A stretch of 64,000 nucleotides of DNA from Parasponia andersonii (Eukaryota; Streptophyta; Magnoliopsida; Rosales; Cannabaceae), in the NCBI GenBank assembly GCA_002914805.1, contig JXTB01000106.1:322836-386835 (forward strand), written 5' to 3'. Below, one piece after another: positions 34,851 through 47,640 of this stretch. Numbering within the stretch: the first letter of the stretch is position 1; each line of letters opens with the position of its first letter. The position numbers were made by a program, and so were the translations under genes. The notes beneath the pieces are model-generated. The model ran no database searches. It saw nothing but the letters and a program-made list of their open reading frames with translations, and was not told the origin of the DNA.

Positions 34851-35719
34851 TTGAACTAATTTTATCCTTGTATTCAGACAGAGACAAAAGATAATATTCA
34901 AAATTAAGCTATGAGATGGTTGGACAAAAAAGACAGCATTCCAAGGCTTATTTCATAGTTTGCATTTCTAAAAAACAAAAATAGTTCCACAGCAAATTTT
35001 GGTAGAAATCTGCTATGAATTTAAAACCATTCTCCAAAGCTGTTGCTGACTAATTGTGTGTGCATTCAGCATTCCATGAAACGCCATTGTTCTCTCTTGA
35101 CCCAACACACCTATTTCCTACGGTAAAGAGGAACTTTTTAAAATAATTTTGTTCTAATTTTTTTATTTAGTTTTTTTCCAAAAAAAATTATTTTCTTCTT
35201 TCATTTAGCTACATGGATAGAGTTAGGTCAAGATGCTCACTCCTACTATAAGAAAGGCATCTCAGTCTTTTTACTATTTCCCCCCTAATTTCACATGCTG
35301 TGAGGTCCAAAGTAATTTGAAAATAGTTAAAAGGGTAGCTATATTGCGACCCTTCATTTTTTTCTCTACCTACCCCTTCTAATTAATTAGTTATTTACAA
35401 AAGTATCTTATTATAAATTACATACATGTTTTCATATAATATTAAACAGTGAAATCCTATTTCTTAACACAGCCCTTCCATATAAAAGAAAATTAGATTA
35501 TTTTCTTATTTCTCGAGTCTATACCCTAATGGAGTCTGTATTTATTTTTGAAAGAATACTGAATCCTATTATTATTCACTAATTATATAAAAGGCAAAAC
35601 TAAAAATAGAAAATATAATCTTTTGTTTAATTGGTATGCACATTTACTTAAAACATTATACGTATACAATTTCTTTATAAGTGTTTTGTTTTGTTTGTTT
35701 AAGGATAATTGATACAGTA

Positions 35720-36960
35720 GCTTAGACTTAGAGGATGAGGTGGTCTTTTCAAGATTCTCATTCAACTCTTTGCCACTTCAAAGTGTTTAGCTTTGCATTC
35801 CTCTTTTTTGCCACTTTTTGGATTAAGCTCTATGTTGCTAGGCAGAGTACCTTGAGGATAGTTATTGATAGCCTCTATAAGTTGGCTCATTTGCACTTCG
35901 CGATTTCTAATGGAGACCACTTGATTTTGAAAGAGAGCATCAATCTTGCTCATGAATTACTCACTCTTGGTCACATATTGAGCTATCAAGTCTTAAAAGA
36001 CGATCTCTTTTCTTGGACCAGTGGTTGTTAAGGAAAACCCAATGGATAAATTGGTCTATTGTTAGATAAAGATAAAGGCCCTTGATTCTTGATTTTTGCT
36101 CCATGAGAAGTTAGGATGATTCTTCTAACTTGTATTGTAAAACTTGAAATGAGGTCTGTTTTGTTGCTTATTGTAGTTGGCAACAAATCAGACTGTCTCT
36201 AAGTTGTTAGGGCATCTTTTTTTGGTATAATTTGCACCATCACACACCACAAATAGACTTTAAGTAACATGTATACCGAAGGTATCAAACCTTTTGTTCA
36301 AGTCGGCCAATTGTGCAAAAATGGCAATGGTAGTATTGACATCATGTATACCACCGGTCTTCTTAGCCAACACTCTTTTTGATGACCATTAATAGTTATT
36401 GGAGGCCATTTCTTCAAGTAAGTAGTATGCTAGAGCGACATCTATAGTTTATTTGTAGAACTATCTAAACTATTAAAAAAAAGTATGCTCTTGAAGCCAT
36501 TTTAGAATTCCATGGTGAGGGCATCTTCTAAGCAAGTCCTTATGCCTCTCTCAAGTCTCATAAAGTGACTCGGAATCATATTGTATAAATGAGGTAATGT
36601 CATTTCTTATCTTTGTTAGTGGGAAAAATTTAGCAAGAAACTTTTGGGTATGATCTACCCATGTGGTGATAAAACCCAATGGTAGAGAGCCTAGCCAACT
36701 CTTTGCCTTATCCTGGAATAGGAAAGGAAAGATTCTAAGACAGATAGCAGCATCACTAAATTCATTATGTTTGAATACATCACATATCTCCAAGAAGTTT
36801 GCAAGATGGATCATTTGGATGATTGTTGTCTTAATTTCAAAATTATTAGCTTGTACTATTGGCCTCTGAATGCTAGAGTGGATCACCTCCACTAATGGCA
36901 TGACGTAGTCCCTCAACATCCTTGGTTCACCCTAATTCGGTTGCTCTTAAATATTTTTCC
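35720..36960 (-). pseudogene. Athila element #2 gag fragment
   Basis: Minus-strand Athila gag. At 36919-36551 it reads NNFEIKTTIIQMIHLANFLE, then FLEICDVFKHNEFSDAAICL, FPFLFQDKAKSWLGSLPLG and RNDITSFIQYDSESLYE, the capsid core. At 35953-35762 it reads MSQLIEAINNYPQGTLPSN, the Athila segment just before protease. Between them lie stops and frameshifts. The rest of the element's pol and its 3' LTR are absent to the left, where nothing recognisable remains between 34850 and 35720. Confidence 0.85.
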
Positions 36961-37201
36961 CTTGCTTGGCCATGTTGGCATAACTAGATAAAGCTTAAGC
37001 TTTCTCTTTACGAAGTCTTCTAAGAGTTCTTTCAATTTCCAAATCAAGAGGAATAAGTTCCAAGCATTGAATCTTCGCATATAAAAGCAAAATAGTACGT
37101 AAAATTAAAAAAAAAAAAGGTTTCAACTAAAATTAGAATCACTTAACATTTATATTAGCAAAGATATAGTGCCATAATCCCTGACAACGTCGCTAAAAAC
37201 T

Positions 37202-38156
37202 TGTTGTGTGTTTATTAATACCACTGAATTGTAAGTGCACAATGTTAATTTCAAGTAATAAAATGATGAGTTAAGTATCATCCATGGAGATTGCTACTAT
37301 CTCAATGCTAATTATTAAAATTGTAATAATTCTAAAATTATCCAAACACTGAAGATGATAAAGATTTTTAAGTAAACTAAGAATGTAAAAAGACAATTGA
37401 AAAGCAAGTGAAAATATGTCTAAATTCAATAGAAAAAGAGCCTAGAAATGCTAGCTACCCAATCTCTCTTACTGTGTTTTTTTACCTCTCTTTCCTTCTA
37501 ATTAATTTAACTAAATTGTTATTAATCAAATTAGCTAATGTATTTGCAAGTTTCTTCCGTCATCATGCAAGTATTTTTACTCCAACCAATCTACTATATT
37601 CCTATGAGGATAAAATTGAACGCAATCACTAAGAGCAAATATCCTTAGTGGTTACATATACTAATTAGGTATATTCCTATCCTAATTGAATATATGTTTT
37701 TCTATCTAAAGCTAAATATACAACTTAGTTTCCATTCTAACATATATTTCCAAAAAATCAAACTAGTCAGTGGCTAAGTAACTCGTAGCATTAAATATAA
37801 GATAGAGAAACTAAGTAATTTTAGGCAATTAGAAGTAGAAAATAGAGCAATAGGCACAATATCACGAAGTTGGTTCACATAGCAATTTTACATAAAAGAG
37901 ACTTAGCTCATAGTAAAAATAGAGAGAACAATAATATCCAAATAAAATTTCATTGAACAATAAGAATAATCAAGAAAGGAGAAGAGTTTGAGAATAAAAC
38001 TAGTCAGTAGATTGATGTTTTTATAATATTTGAGAGTTGGAATCCTTCAATAGATGATACAATGAGCTCTAATGAAATCTTCTCTAATTTTCACCATTAA
38101 TTTTCTCTCACAAAACTAGAAATTTAAAATAAAACTTCACAATTTTTTTTCCCTCT
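37202..38156 (-). repeat. LTR of Athila element #2, inner part
   Basis: The minus-strand end ...CACACAACA is followed inside (about 37177-37199) by TTTTTAGCGACGTTGTCAGG, an Athila-type primer-binding site with a few transitions. Within the LTR, CAAGTAATAAAATGATGAG followed by AGTATCATCCATGGAGATTG matches the position of CAAAGTAATAAATTATTCAG in the element #1 LTRs. The LTR is interrupted at 38157 by the CACTA-like insertion. Confidence 0.7.
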
Positions 38157-38289
38157 CACGACAACAACATTATCCTTTTATAACACCAAATTATAACACG
38201 TTCTAAAAAGTGTGACTAAATTTAAAAATTTTACGCGCATATAGAGAGAAGCTTTTTCCTTGCTTTTAAAATTAAGACTATTTCGCGCC

Positions 38290-40737
38290 CAACTCATCTC
38301 ATTTCAGGAAAAGAAAATTGAGAGAAAAATCTCCAACAATTCTCTCTCTCTAGAAACCTTGTATATTCTCTCATGGCCGACTAACCAAAGTCCCTTGCTT
38401 CCTAACCAAAACCTATCCCAATCGGTGGCCATGGATCATCGACGAGGCTGAGATGGTGAAATATGAGAACCAGTCGCTGCCATGGAAGTGCGAGAACTAT
38501 CAAGCTCATCATGGAGCTCTGCAACAACAAGCATTTAACGTTGATTCATGATTAGCCAATCTTCTTTTTCTTCTACAATATTAATCAACATATTGTTTGT
38601 GATTTTGCTTTTTTCCTCAAAATTCGATCTCTGAAATTTGGTGTCTGTGATTTTGTACTCCTAGCTTTGGATTCCGAATCTAAAATTGGGGTTTTTGATT
38701 AATTTCTGGTCTTCAAAATTAGGATTTTATAAACCTAGCTTTGATTTTGAATCTGGAAATTTTGAGTTTTTGATTAATTTAGGTTGTTTTACTATCTAAA
38801 ATTGGGGTTTGATTAATTTAGGGTCTCCGGAATTGGGTTTCTTGATTCCGCGCTACTTCCTTCTGCATAATTGTGTGGTTGGATCTTTTGAATAACTTGG
38901 GAGACTCAGAGTATAACAGGCTTTGTGAAATAACTATTGATTTGTGATATAGTCTCTTGTTACATTCAACCACATATGGCAATGTAATTCATATAAACAG
39001 CATTCTTTTTGCTAGCTTTTAATGATTTTTGTTCTCCTTCTTTAAATAAGTAAGGAGCATATATTATCCTGTAGTATATGTTTCGGATTGGGAAAAGAAC
39101 AGAAATTAAGGCTAACATTACTTAGACCAGGCATTTCCATATTGTGATGTTCAATTGTAAATAAATTCACACATAGCATGTAAATCGTACTAAGATGTTT
39201 TTTTATCATCAGATGAACACGTGACTATGTACGTCTATGAATCCAAAAGCCCATGTCAAGATCCACTTTTAGAAAGAAATGTTGTATAAGAAAAGTTCTT
39301 TGTTGAATGTAAACTTGGTATTTTTGACCGTTGCAGCAATCTGCATTTTAGAAAGTTAAATTACCTGAACAAGATCATTATCGTTTATATTGGTCTCTTC
39401 CTCCAAAGCATTTATCAATGTTTTTCCTTTGAAGAGTGTCTATAGTAATTTTGGACTAAGAAATCTGTCCTTCAGCTAGCATTTGATAGTTTTGTTCTGT
39501 ATCTGAAACTTTATTTCTGGTTAATGTATTTTAGCTTCCAATTAGGTGGCTTTAGCCATAGTTGCAAACTTTATTAATGCTCTAGAGTGTATGCAAGAGT
39601 TTGAATGTACTTTTTGATAGCCTTCTTCTTAGCTATTGTTTGATGTTTACCTCAATAGTAGGAACTATATCAGTATGTGTGTTTTTATTGATTCTATAAT
39701 TACAATATTTTTGTGTGATAATAGCTATTCACTTTCTATAAGATGCAATAGGTTGATGCGAGTTGCTTGCTTTGTTCTTTGAATATATGTTGCAGGTTAA
39801 TGAGGACAGTAATGATGAAGTTGCTTTTGACAGAGTTTTTTTTTTTTTTTTTCAATTGAAATATACTGCAAGTTCTATAGTTGAATAAGGTATTTATGGG
39901 ATGCATTATTTTTGGTCAGAAAGTCTCCATTGGTCCTGAAATAGTTGTTTGTGCCTAGAGCCCACCATAATATTCAAGGACAATATCTTGGTGTGTGCAG
40001 GATGCTTTGGCTTAAGCTTTCAAATATTTGGAACTTTTAGATGGGGTGAACCATTGTTAGCTTCAGAAATCACACTTACGGTTATATGTGTGTGTAAATA
40101 AGAATTGACAGAACCTAGCTGTGAAAACTTAAAAAATTTCTATAATTTGCATCACAAATGAGAGCACCATCTTCTTACTTCTTTTGGGTTGAATGACCAA
40201 AAAATAAAGACAAAATAGAGTCACACGCGACTAACTCCTTCATTGGGCTTCTCTTGAGTTAATGCTAAAAACATTTTTTCTTTTCCTGCTTAACTGAACT
40301 TGGTATTTATTAGATTTTTTGCGGTGGAAACTACTGCTCTTTATTCATGATGTTTTGGTGTAAAATATTTCGACTTCTCTGACTAGATTTTAATTGTGTT
40401 ATGTGCTAGATTTGTATTGTTAAGAAGTTAACCCAGGATGTTATTTCAAGGTATTCTTATAATTAGTTTTCTCAATTAATTTTGTGATTTGTAATGTTGG
40501 CTACAATTTCAGGTTTAACTTTAAGAACTTGGCTAAATATTTATTTTATTGCACTCAAGATCGTGAATTCCTATTTCAGTTTTTGAAGAGAAACAGAGGA
40601 AAAAACAGGGCACGCTTGGCAACAAACCAAGGGTTGCTATTTATTCAAGAGACTTATGAGCAAAACACCCTGAATTTTGTATATGCATTAAATCTTAAAG
40701 GCTTTTATGACTTATGTGATGACTTTATCTAATCTTA
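38290..40737 (+). other. Other content of the CACTA-like element
   Basis: At 38330-38540 there is a CT-rich leader and a GC-richer patch (short frame ending MDHRRG) that looks like another captured first exon, followed by about 1.9 kb of intron-like T-rich DNA. A frame at 40484-40732 has an AG just before GTTTAACTTTAAG and could be an exon, but I do not recognise its protein. Confidence 0.3.
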
Positions 40738-42312
40738 TTATAAGTGGGGAGCCATGCAGCGGTGCTATTGTACAAGACTCTGCCAGCTTCGACAATGGAA
40801 CAGACGATGGTGAACATTCAACCCCTTCATCAAATGCGACTTCTCTTTCAACAACAACTCCTTTTGCCACATTACTCATCTGTATGTCATCTCTAAATTG
40901 ACCCTATAACCATGTATATGAGTCTATCATATTATGACCATATTACATAGGTTAATTAATCAAGATATGATAAGAGTTTTTTATTTTCTACCTTTAGTTA
41001 AGCTTAATTTTTTATTAAGTTACTTAAAACATTTCCTCCAGGCAACTGAAATAGTGCATCGCAATATGCCAACTTTAATTTTATGATTTTTGCTATTGGT
41101 GATTATCAAAACTTGTTTATAGGAAAGTTTAGGCAATAAATGTGGGTGGTCCAATTCTAGAAGAGCTATGGACTCTGTCCTTCCTCTTCAATCTGTACGA
41201 GTTTTCTTGAACATTTCTATTGATCTCTTCTCTTCTCAACTTTAGGTACCAATGTTACTATTATTATTTTTGATCAAATATGGTAAACTAACACTAGCAT
41301 ATAAATTTGGTTGTAGGAATGGGGCTCAGAATTTCTTGACAGGGCTTTATTTCTCCATCAATTAGAAACCTCAGTAGCATGCAGTTTCTGTAAGCCTACT
41401 TAAAACTTGAGCTTATAACTAACAAGACAATATATATTATCTTACTCCTGTTCTTATTTTATTAATATTTATTTTTTGGTATTTTTGGTATTTTTTTTGG
41501 TTGGCTGTCGTCAGGAGCTTTGGCACAAACTCACTATCGGGGGAGATACCAAAGAAAGTGGGACAACTTACTGAGCTAATATCTTTGTAGGTTACAAGCA
41601 ATGTCAAATTCCAATGGTCCTTATTATATTTTTCCAATGTATTCTGAAATTTTCGTTGTCCACTCCAATCATATTCTTGTTATCTGTTTTTTCACAGTTA
41701 ATGGTACAATTGACATTGCCTAATTTTGAAGGTCCTTTGAAGCAAGCAACTTCTTTGGTCCTCTATCATCAGAGCTATGGAATTTATCCAAATTACAACA
41801 ACTGTAAGTTTGTTACATTACATGTCTTTCCCTCTTTCTAATCTTGAAAGATTTCTATCCTTTAAATAGATTCTTGGCATAAATTGTGACTACGGTTCTA
41901 TTGAGTCTTAATGTTAATAGTCTTTTCTTACATGAACTCCTTTGAAATTTGACTTTTGTCTTATTCTGATTCCTCTGTTCTTTCCTTGTTTATTGGATAG
42001 TTACATTGATAGTTCAAACAACTTGTTGTGAGCACCATGCCTAATAGTTACTTTCATATTTTGTTTCTTGGATGCAGTAACTTAGTTGGAAAATTCACAA
42101 TAGATAGTTCAAACAAGTGATTCTCCCCTAAGTTTTCTTAAAAAATTTCCTTCATGTTGATCTTTGTTGTACCTAGGTGACTAGCTACTGCTTTAAGTTC
42201 TTTTCTCTAAATTTATTTCTTGTTTGCTTTCAGTGCTCTTCTTTCCGTGTTGAACTGTCTTCAAAGGAATTGTAGGGTGAATTTCCCCTGCAATCAAGGT
42301 AGTCCCATATGT
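40738..42312 (+). pseudogene. Fragment of an LRR-VIII-2 receptor-like kinase gene, extracellular LRR exons with introns
   Basis: Receptor kinases of this group have LRRs, a malectin-like domain and a kinase. Here only the LRR part is present, spread over at least seven exon-like pieces. They are SGEPCSGAIVQDS and, in another frame, NPFIKCDFSFNNNSFCHITH (40750-40881, then GTATGT); VGGPILEELWTLSFLFNL (41121-41195); QNFLTG...SIRNLSSMQFL (41317-41390); SFGTNSLSGEIPKKVGQLTE (41517-41588); ASNFFGPLSSELWNLSKLQQ (41738-41803, then GTAAGT); YIDSSNN (42000); and VLNCLQRNCRVNFPCNQGSPI (42249-42311, then GTAAGT). Frameshifts and stops (TAG in 41128) break it. The malectin and kinase parts are absent. Introns are retained, so copying was at DNA level. 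Confidence 0.8.
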
Positions 42313-43214
42313 AAGTACATTTGAATACCTTTGTTATTTTCTTTATTTACTTCAAATGAGGTTTATCATCATAGAAAACGTTATGACCTGTCTTCCAATT
42401 TCACTCATTAGTATACAGTACTTCATGAAATTGATTCAAACAGTTCGATCATTGTCCTTTTTGAAATGTGCTAATGAGAAAATCTTTTCCGAACCTTTTA
42501 AGCTAAATGCCTTGTTTTGTTGTATAAATATTGGTTTGCAGATTCTAGTTTTGGGATTAATTCTAGTGGTTCTCAAATTACATCTTCTAATTTTTTTTAA
42601 ACATTGGAATTATTAAATTATTCTAATAAATACTTTGTTGATATATTTCTTTTTGTAATGTACCTCTAAGAAATGAAGGGAGAATATAAAGGATTGAAGA
42701 TCATGCCGGAGAAAGATAGTCGTACAGTTTTGGATTTGATTGGCAAGATATTTGGATTTTATTGGATTTTGTGTTCACTTGTGAAATGATCCATCCATTT
42801 ATGTTTTGTTTATTTGAAATAAAATATTGTATATTGAACTACACATATTGATGTCATTCTAGCATAATGGGTTTATGAGTTCTATTGACAATTATAAATT
42901 TTATATGAATGTTGGAGTCAATATGACACAACAAAAGTATTATTATTTTTATTACATAGTATTAAAAAAATGTTATAAAATAGACATTTAATAACATAAA
43001 TAAGTGTCATCATAAGGTTTATGCTTTTGACACATGTAAAATATTAATATTGTAAATTAGTTCACATAACACTAAAAAAGTGTTATAAAATAGGATTTTT
43101 TATAACAAAAAAAAAGTATTATAATAGGATTGCACATCACACATTTGTATTATAAGTATACTAAAATGTTATTATTTATATTCCATAGCACCAAAAAAAT
43201 GTTATAAAAAAAAC

Positions 43215-43920
43215 TTTTCTAATTTTCTCTAATTTTCACTATGAATTTTCTCTCACAAAACTAGAAATTTAAAATAAAACTTACAATATTCTTTTTCTCT
43301 CTCCAAGAATGTCTTCTTGTATTTCTTTCTCTCTAAGGATAAAATTGAGCTAGGCTCCTCTGTGAGGGAATCAATCAGCCTCCATCTCCCTTAATAGGGT
43401 TTTTAATGAAATGGCTCTTGCATATCTAAGGCAAGTCGAATTTGGATCCTTAGATTGTCAAAAAGATAATCTCAAGTGTTTATTGTTGACCTAGGACACG
43501 GAAGGGGTATTGAACTGGGTGCCATAGTGTTCAAAAAAATTTCAAAATCTAGAATTGGCACTGTGGCGTTGTTGTACTGGTGTTGCAGTGCCACTTCAGC
43601 TGCCTCAGCACCACGTAACACTGGATTGGCACTATAACACCTTTTGTTATAAAAGTGGCGCCCCACCAAGCCACGGGCTATTTTGGCCCAATTCGACTTT
43701 AGGCATCACGGTGCCACTTGTCTTGTCTAGTTGCTCTTTTTTTTGTCCTTTTTCACATCTTTTTTTGCATCAATATCCCTTGTTTCATGTCCTACATACA
43801 AAAACAAATAAAACATCAAAATAACACTAAACACATAATAATTGACTTAATTTTTCAAAATATCTTAGTAAAAACAAAGTAAAGCATGAAATAACTCTAT
43901 TTCATGGAATTATTGAGTAC
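43215..43920 (-). repeat. LTR of Athila element #2, outer part
   Basis: About 80 bp at 43216-43300 repeat 38075-38156 almost exactly (TTTTCTCTCACAAAACTAG, AATTTAAAATAAAACTT), then LTR-like sequence continues to about 43920. A terminus GAATTATTGAGTACA (minus TGTACTC) is plausible but not proven. Confidence 0.5.
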
Positions 43921-46900
43921 ATAAGTATTACTTATTTTGAAGTACTTGCTGAATAGATCGAGAATCTACTATAACATATTAAAAATATTAAGTCCTACTC
44001 AATTTTATGTTCCAAAATAGTTCGTAATAATGGTGTTTAGCACCAATTTTTCCAACATATATTTCTCTCTACATTGATATATACATATTACCTTTCCTTC
44101 TTTTTATTCAAATGAAAATTGTCAACATAAAATCTCTTAAAATCAAAAGTCGTCTTTGAATCGTGCTAATCTCTTTTTTTTTTTTTTTTCCCCTTCTTCT
44201 TACATAACTCAAATAGCATGTCCAAACTTCTTATATATACATTCGTTTAAATTGTTAACATGTATGATGCGTCATCTATTACTTTAATTAGTTTGACATG
44301 GAGATACCAAAATCAGACTGATTATAAATTTGAGTTCTTAATAACATATTACATATGATCTTGATGACCAATTTAACAATATTATTACATTTTAAGAATT
44401 TGCTTTGAGTTTAACGTTGTTGAAGAAAATGATGGTGTAGCGTACGTAGGCACGAGTGAATTCATTAATTGTAACCTCTCCCAACCTTTAGCTGCAATGT
44501 CTGGAATATCCAGCGGAACTAAATTTTAGAAGACGGCGGCTATAGGTATATAAAAAGCTCTTTGGTCTCCAACTGCATGAAAGGACAAAAAAATTTTCAT
44601 TAACGTTGCTAATGACAGCAGTATCATTACCACTTCTAGTCCTTAAGTTACTACATACTATGTATATACTCTATCTCCCATTTGGCAGTTAAGTTTTAAA
44701 TTAGCATGTAATTGTCTTAGCAATAAGTGATATTCTTGATTGGGTGCAACGAAGGCATATGCCCAATTGAATTTTTGGAAAGAATCTGAGCTTAACGAGG
44801 ATTACGAGTCCAAGAAGATTTGTCTCCATTAGTTAGCGGGCCTCTTATAGTTAAAGTACACGAAATTACCAACATTGTAGGAAGAAAGATTTCAAAGGGT
44901 AAAAATATTAGTTTATATGTCTCATTCAACAAAAATGGATCGATTCGTTTACTATTAACATATTAATTCCCACAGTCTTATTCAGGCATCCGATGCTCTA
45001 CGTACGTGTAGGGATATGACTAGGTTTTTTACAGTATTAGTCTACTCGAAATAATTTTTTACCAATTACTTGCTATCATTTATTCAGAACTGATGTGAGA
45101 TGCTGTCTTTAATATAATGTGTTGTACCCGCCGGGTTTTTTTTTTTTTTTTTTAAATCAAAAGGAAATTAATTGATTGATATTCATAATAATCAATCCAA
45201 CGTAGAAAAGTAATAATAACAGTAAACAAACAACAGATGAACATATTATCGTGTTCTACTAATGATTAAGGAGAAATCACATCTTAGCAGGGTCTTAGTA
45301 GGGTGGGGTAAGAATCGAGTAATAACAGATATTTCCTTTAATTTGTAATAAATGTAAATTATTAATTAAGCTCATTAATTAAGTCCTGCTTTGGAAAAAA
45401 AAAAAAAAACAGAAAAACACTACCTAACAATGAAATATTATAAGTAAAGTTACACGAGAGATAATTCCTCTTCACTTTTTTAAATTACCTCTACCGTCGG
45501 AGTCTTCCATGATACTGCGACAAATCTCTTATGAACTAATAAATATATAACATTCTTTAATATTATTCGGGATTAGATTTAGATATATAAGTTCAGGATT
45601 ATTTAGCTCTTTTTTTATCTATTTTATTAATTGATTACCTGTAGAAGTGGACCGCGTTTCTTCTTTCAAATGGATCTAAAATATTGAATTTGTCTTCTTA
45701 TAAGAAATTGATTACCTGAGGTAGGTAAGGCCTGCATCCAATATTCAATGTTAATACTTTTTTTTCCTTTAAAATCTTAACTACTAATATCGATATACTA
45801 ACACTGATCTATTCCCTTAAAAAAAAAAATACCGAGATATTATTAAAAGACAAAATAAATTGCTCTAAATACACCTACTCCCATACTAGCCTGTTCTGTA
45901 TATTATTAAAGGGCTGCACGCCATATAAAGAAAAGAGAGTGGTGTGAGACTTTGAATTTCCTTCCTTTTATAGTTTCGTTTCTTTGAATGTTTTTATTTG
46001 GAGATTCATTTTCGGGAAATGTCAGTGTCAAGGAGACGTGGTTGATGACAAAATTATATATATGAAGGCCTAACGTGTATAAACCGGTTCCTAAGAAGGG
46101 TAAAAATGTAATTTGTGGCCAAAGGTAGTGTGGTAATTTCGCATTTTAAAGATATAAAATTAAAAATACCTGAAATGAACTTAGACATTATTAAATCCAA
46201 TTCATTTGAGCGAAAGTGTAAGGACAATCTGAAAACAGGGACTAAAAGCAATTTTTAGAGGGCATAAATGTAAGAAAACTTATAAAATCGGGTAAAATTG
46301 GCATTTACGAAATAGTGCAAGGTGAAGAAATTGCCATGGGATGATCTACATGTCAAAATTACCCATAAATCCTCCCTCTTCTCTTCTTCTTCACAAAATA
46401 CCCTTGAAGCTCCAAAACTCTCCCACGGTCATTATTCATTCGACAGTCCACTACCACAGCTACTACCCGATGTGCACCCCAACACCTCTGCCAGCTGCCG
46501 ACAATCCAGCACTACTGCTTCCTACCACTCGCCTTCTAGGGTAGAAAGAGCAATAGTCCCGAGAAAGTCATGACTTCTGTGGCGTCTTTCAGAGATTTAG
46601 CTATCGTTGGCTATCGTCTCACCCTAACATCGACAAGTATAACATCGATCAAATATCGTTGACCATTTTCAGTAGGTGGCAACCATCAATTTGTTACCGG
46701 TGAGTGATTTTCCAAAATTTTGACTATTAATATAAATTATTTGTGATATTTTTATAATTATTTTCGTTAAGTAATTATTTAGGTCGTGAAAGTTATATGA
46801 GGTAAAAGGAGAGATAAAATCATGAATAAATAAAGTGATGTTGCGTCGGTGAATTTTGGAATTAAAAAAGTGATATTTTCTAATTTAGACCAAAAGTGGC

Positions 46901-47250
46901 ATTTTTGTAATTTGACATAATATTGAGCCAAAAGTTGGATAAAACTGAACATGCGCCTCGGGCCGAGATTAGCAAAGTGACAGTTTCCGAAAGATTTCTT
47001 TAAAGTTATTATTTTTATAAATAACGAGAGGTATTTTTTTATTTTTCTATTATTTTTGGAAAAATTGGATTTTTGAAACTTTCAAATATGAGGCCCATTT
47101 TAGGTTTGAGACCTTGAAATAAAGTTTCAACTTCAAATTTGGATTTAGTGAGATCCAGAGACGAACTTTGATACATAAAATCGATATGTTTCGAGGTGAC
47201 CCGAATTTTGAGACAAAGGGTCGTGAATAGTCTCATTTTATGGAATAAAT
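43921..47250. other. Intergenic sequence, no supported gene
   Basis: AT-rich DNA with T runs at 44173, 45137 and an A run at 45394. The stretch 46020-47030, with short frames at 46322-46573, has the uneven composition of an old LTR, but no matching second copy or target duplication was found. Confidence 0.4.
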
Positions 47251-47640
47251 TAGCTATACACCACTTTGTTTTGCTTATTAATTAAATCTACTACCATACT
47301 ACTTTTTAAAATAAATTTTTGATGAATTAATAACAAATTCTTGACGAATTTGATGACTTCTTGAATGATTCATGATGTCGGCGTCAATCTTGACAAATTC
47401 TTGATAAATTATTGACGAATTCTTGACAATCTTGATAAATTCTTGATGAATTCTTGACATCAGTAATGATCTTGACAGGTTCTTGATGAATTCTTAACAA
47501 TCTTTATAGATTTTTGATGTTGATGATGATTTTAACGGATTCTTGATGGATTCTTGACTAATTCCCTCCAAAAAGTGGTAGAATCTAATGGTAGTGGTAA
47601 ATTTAGTTAAACCTTTAAATAAAGTGGTAATTACCTACTT
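47251..47640. mobile_element. Foldback-like element: inverted arms around an AATTCTTGA minisatellite
   Basis: The left arm (47251-47310: ACACCACTTTG, TAAATCTACTACCATACTAC, TTTTT) is the diverged inverse of the right arm (47569-47638: AAAAAGTGGTAG, AATGGTAGTGGTAAATTTAG, TAAAGTGGTAATT). Between them, 47318-47560 is a degenerate tandem array of AATTCTTGACGAATTCTTGA-like units. Inverted arms flanking internal tandem repeats are the layout of foldback elements. No target duplication was confirmed. Confidence 0.5.

Larger units (their letters stand above)
38157..43214 (+). mobile_element. CACTA-like DNA element carrying host gene fragments
   Basis: The left end reads CACGACAACAACATTATCC, close to the CACTACAACAAAA ends of plant CACTA transposons. 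It is followed by subterminal repeats of the type TATAACACC and AACACGTTCTAAAAAGTGT (38181-38218). The right side has the same repeats at 42950-43210, for example ATAACACTAAAAAAGTGTTA at 43067. No transposase was seen. The right terminal inverted repeat is missing; instead the 80-bp LTR segment is repeated. The interior carries intron-bearing pieces of a receptor-kinase gene, as in Pack-type elements. Boundaries on the right are approximate. Confidence 0.55.

Noticed and set aside
46322..46573. Overlapping short frames rich in Ser/Pro/His
   Set aside because: No recognisable domain, signal peptide or splice context; sits in probable old LTR sequence.
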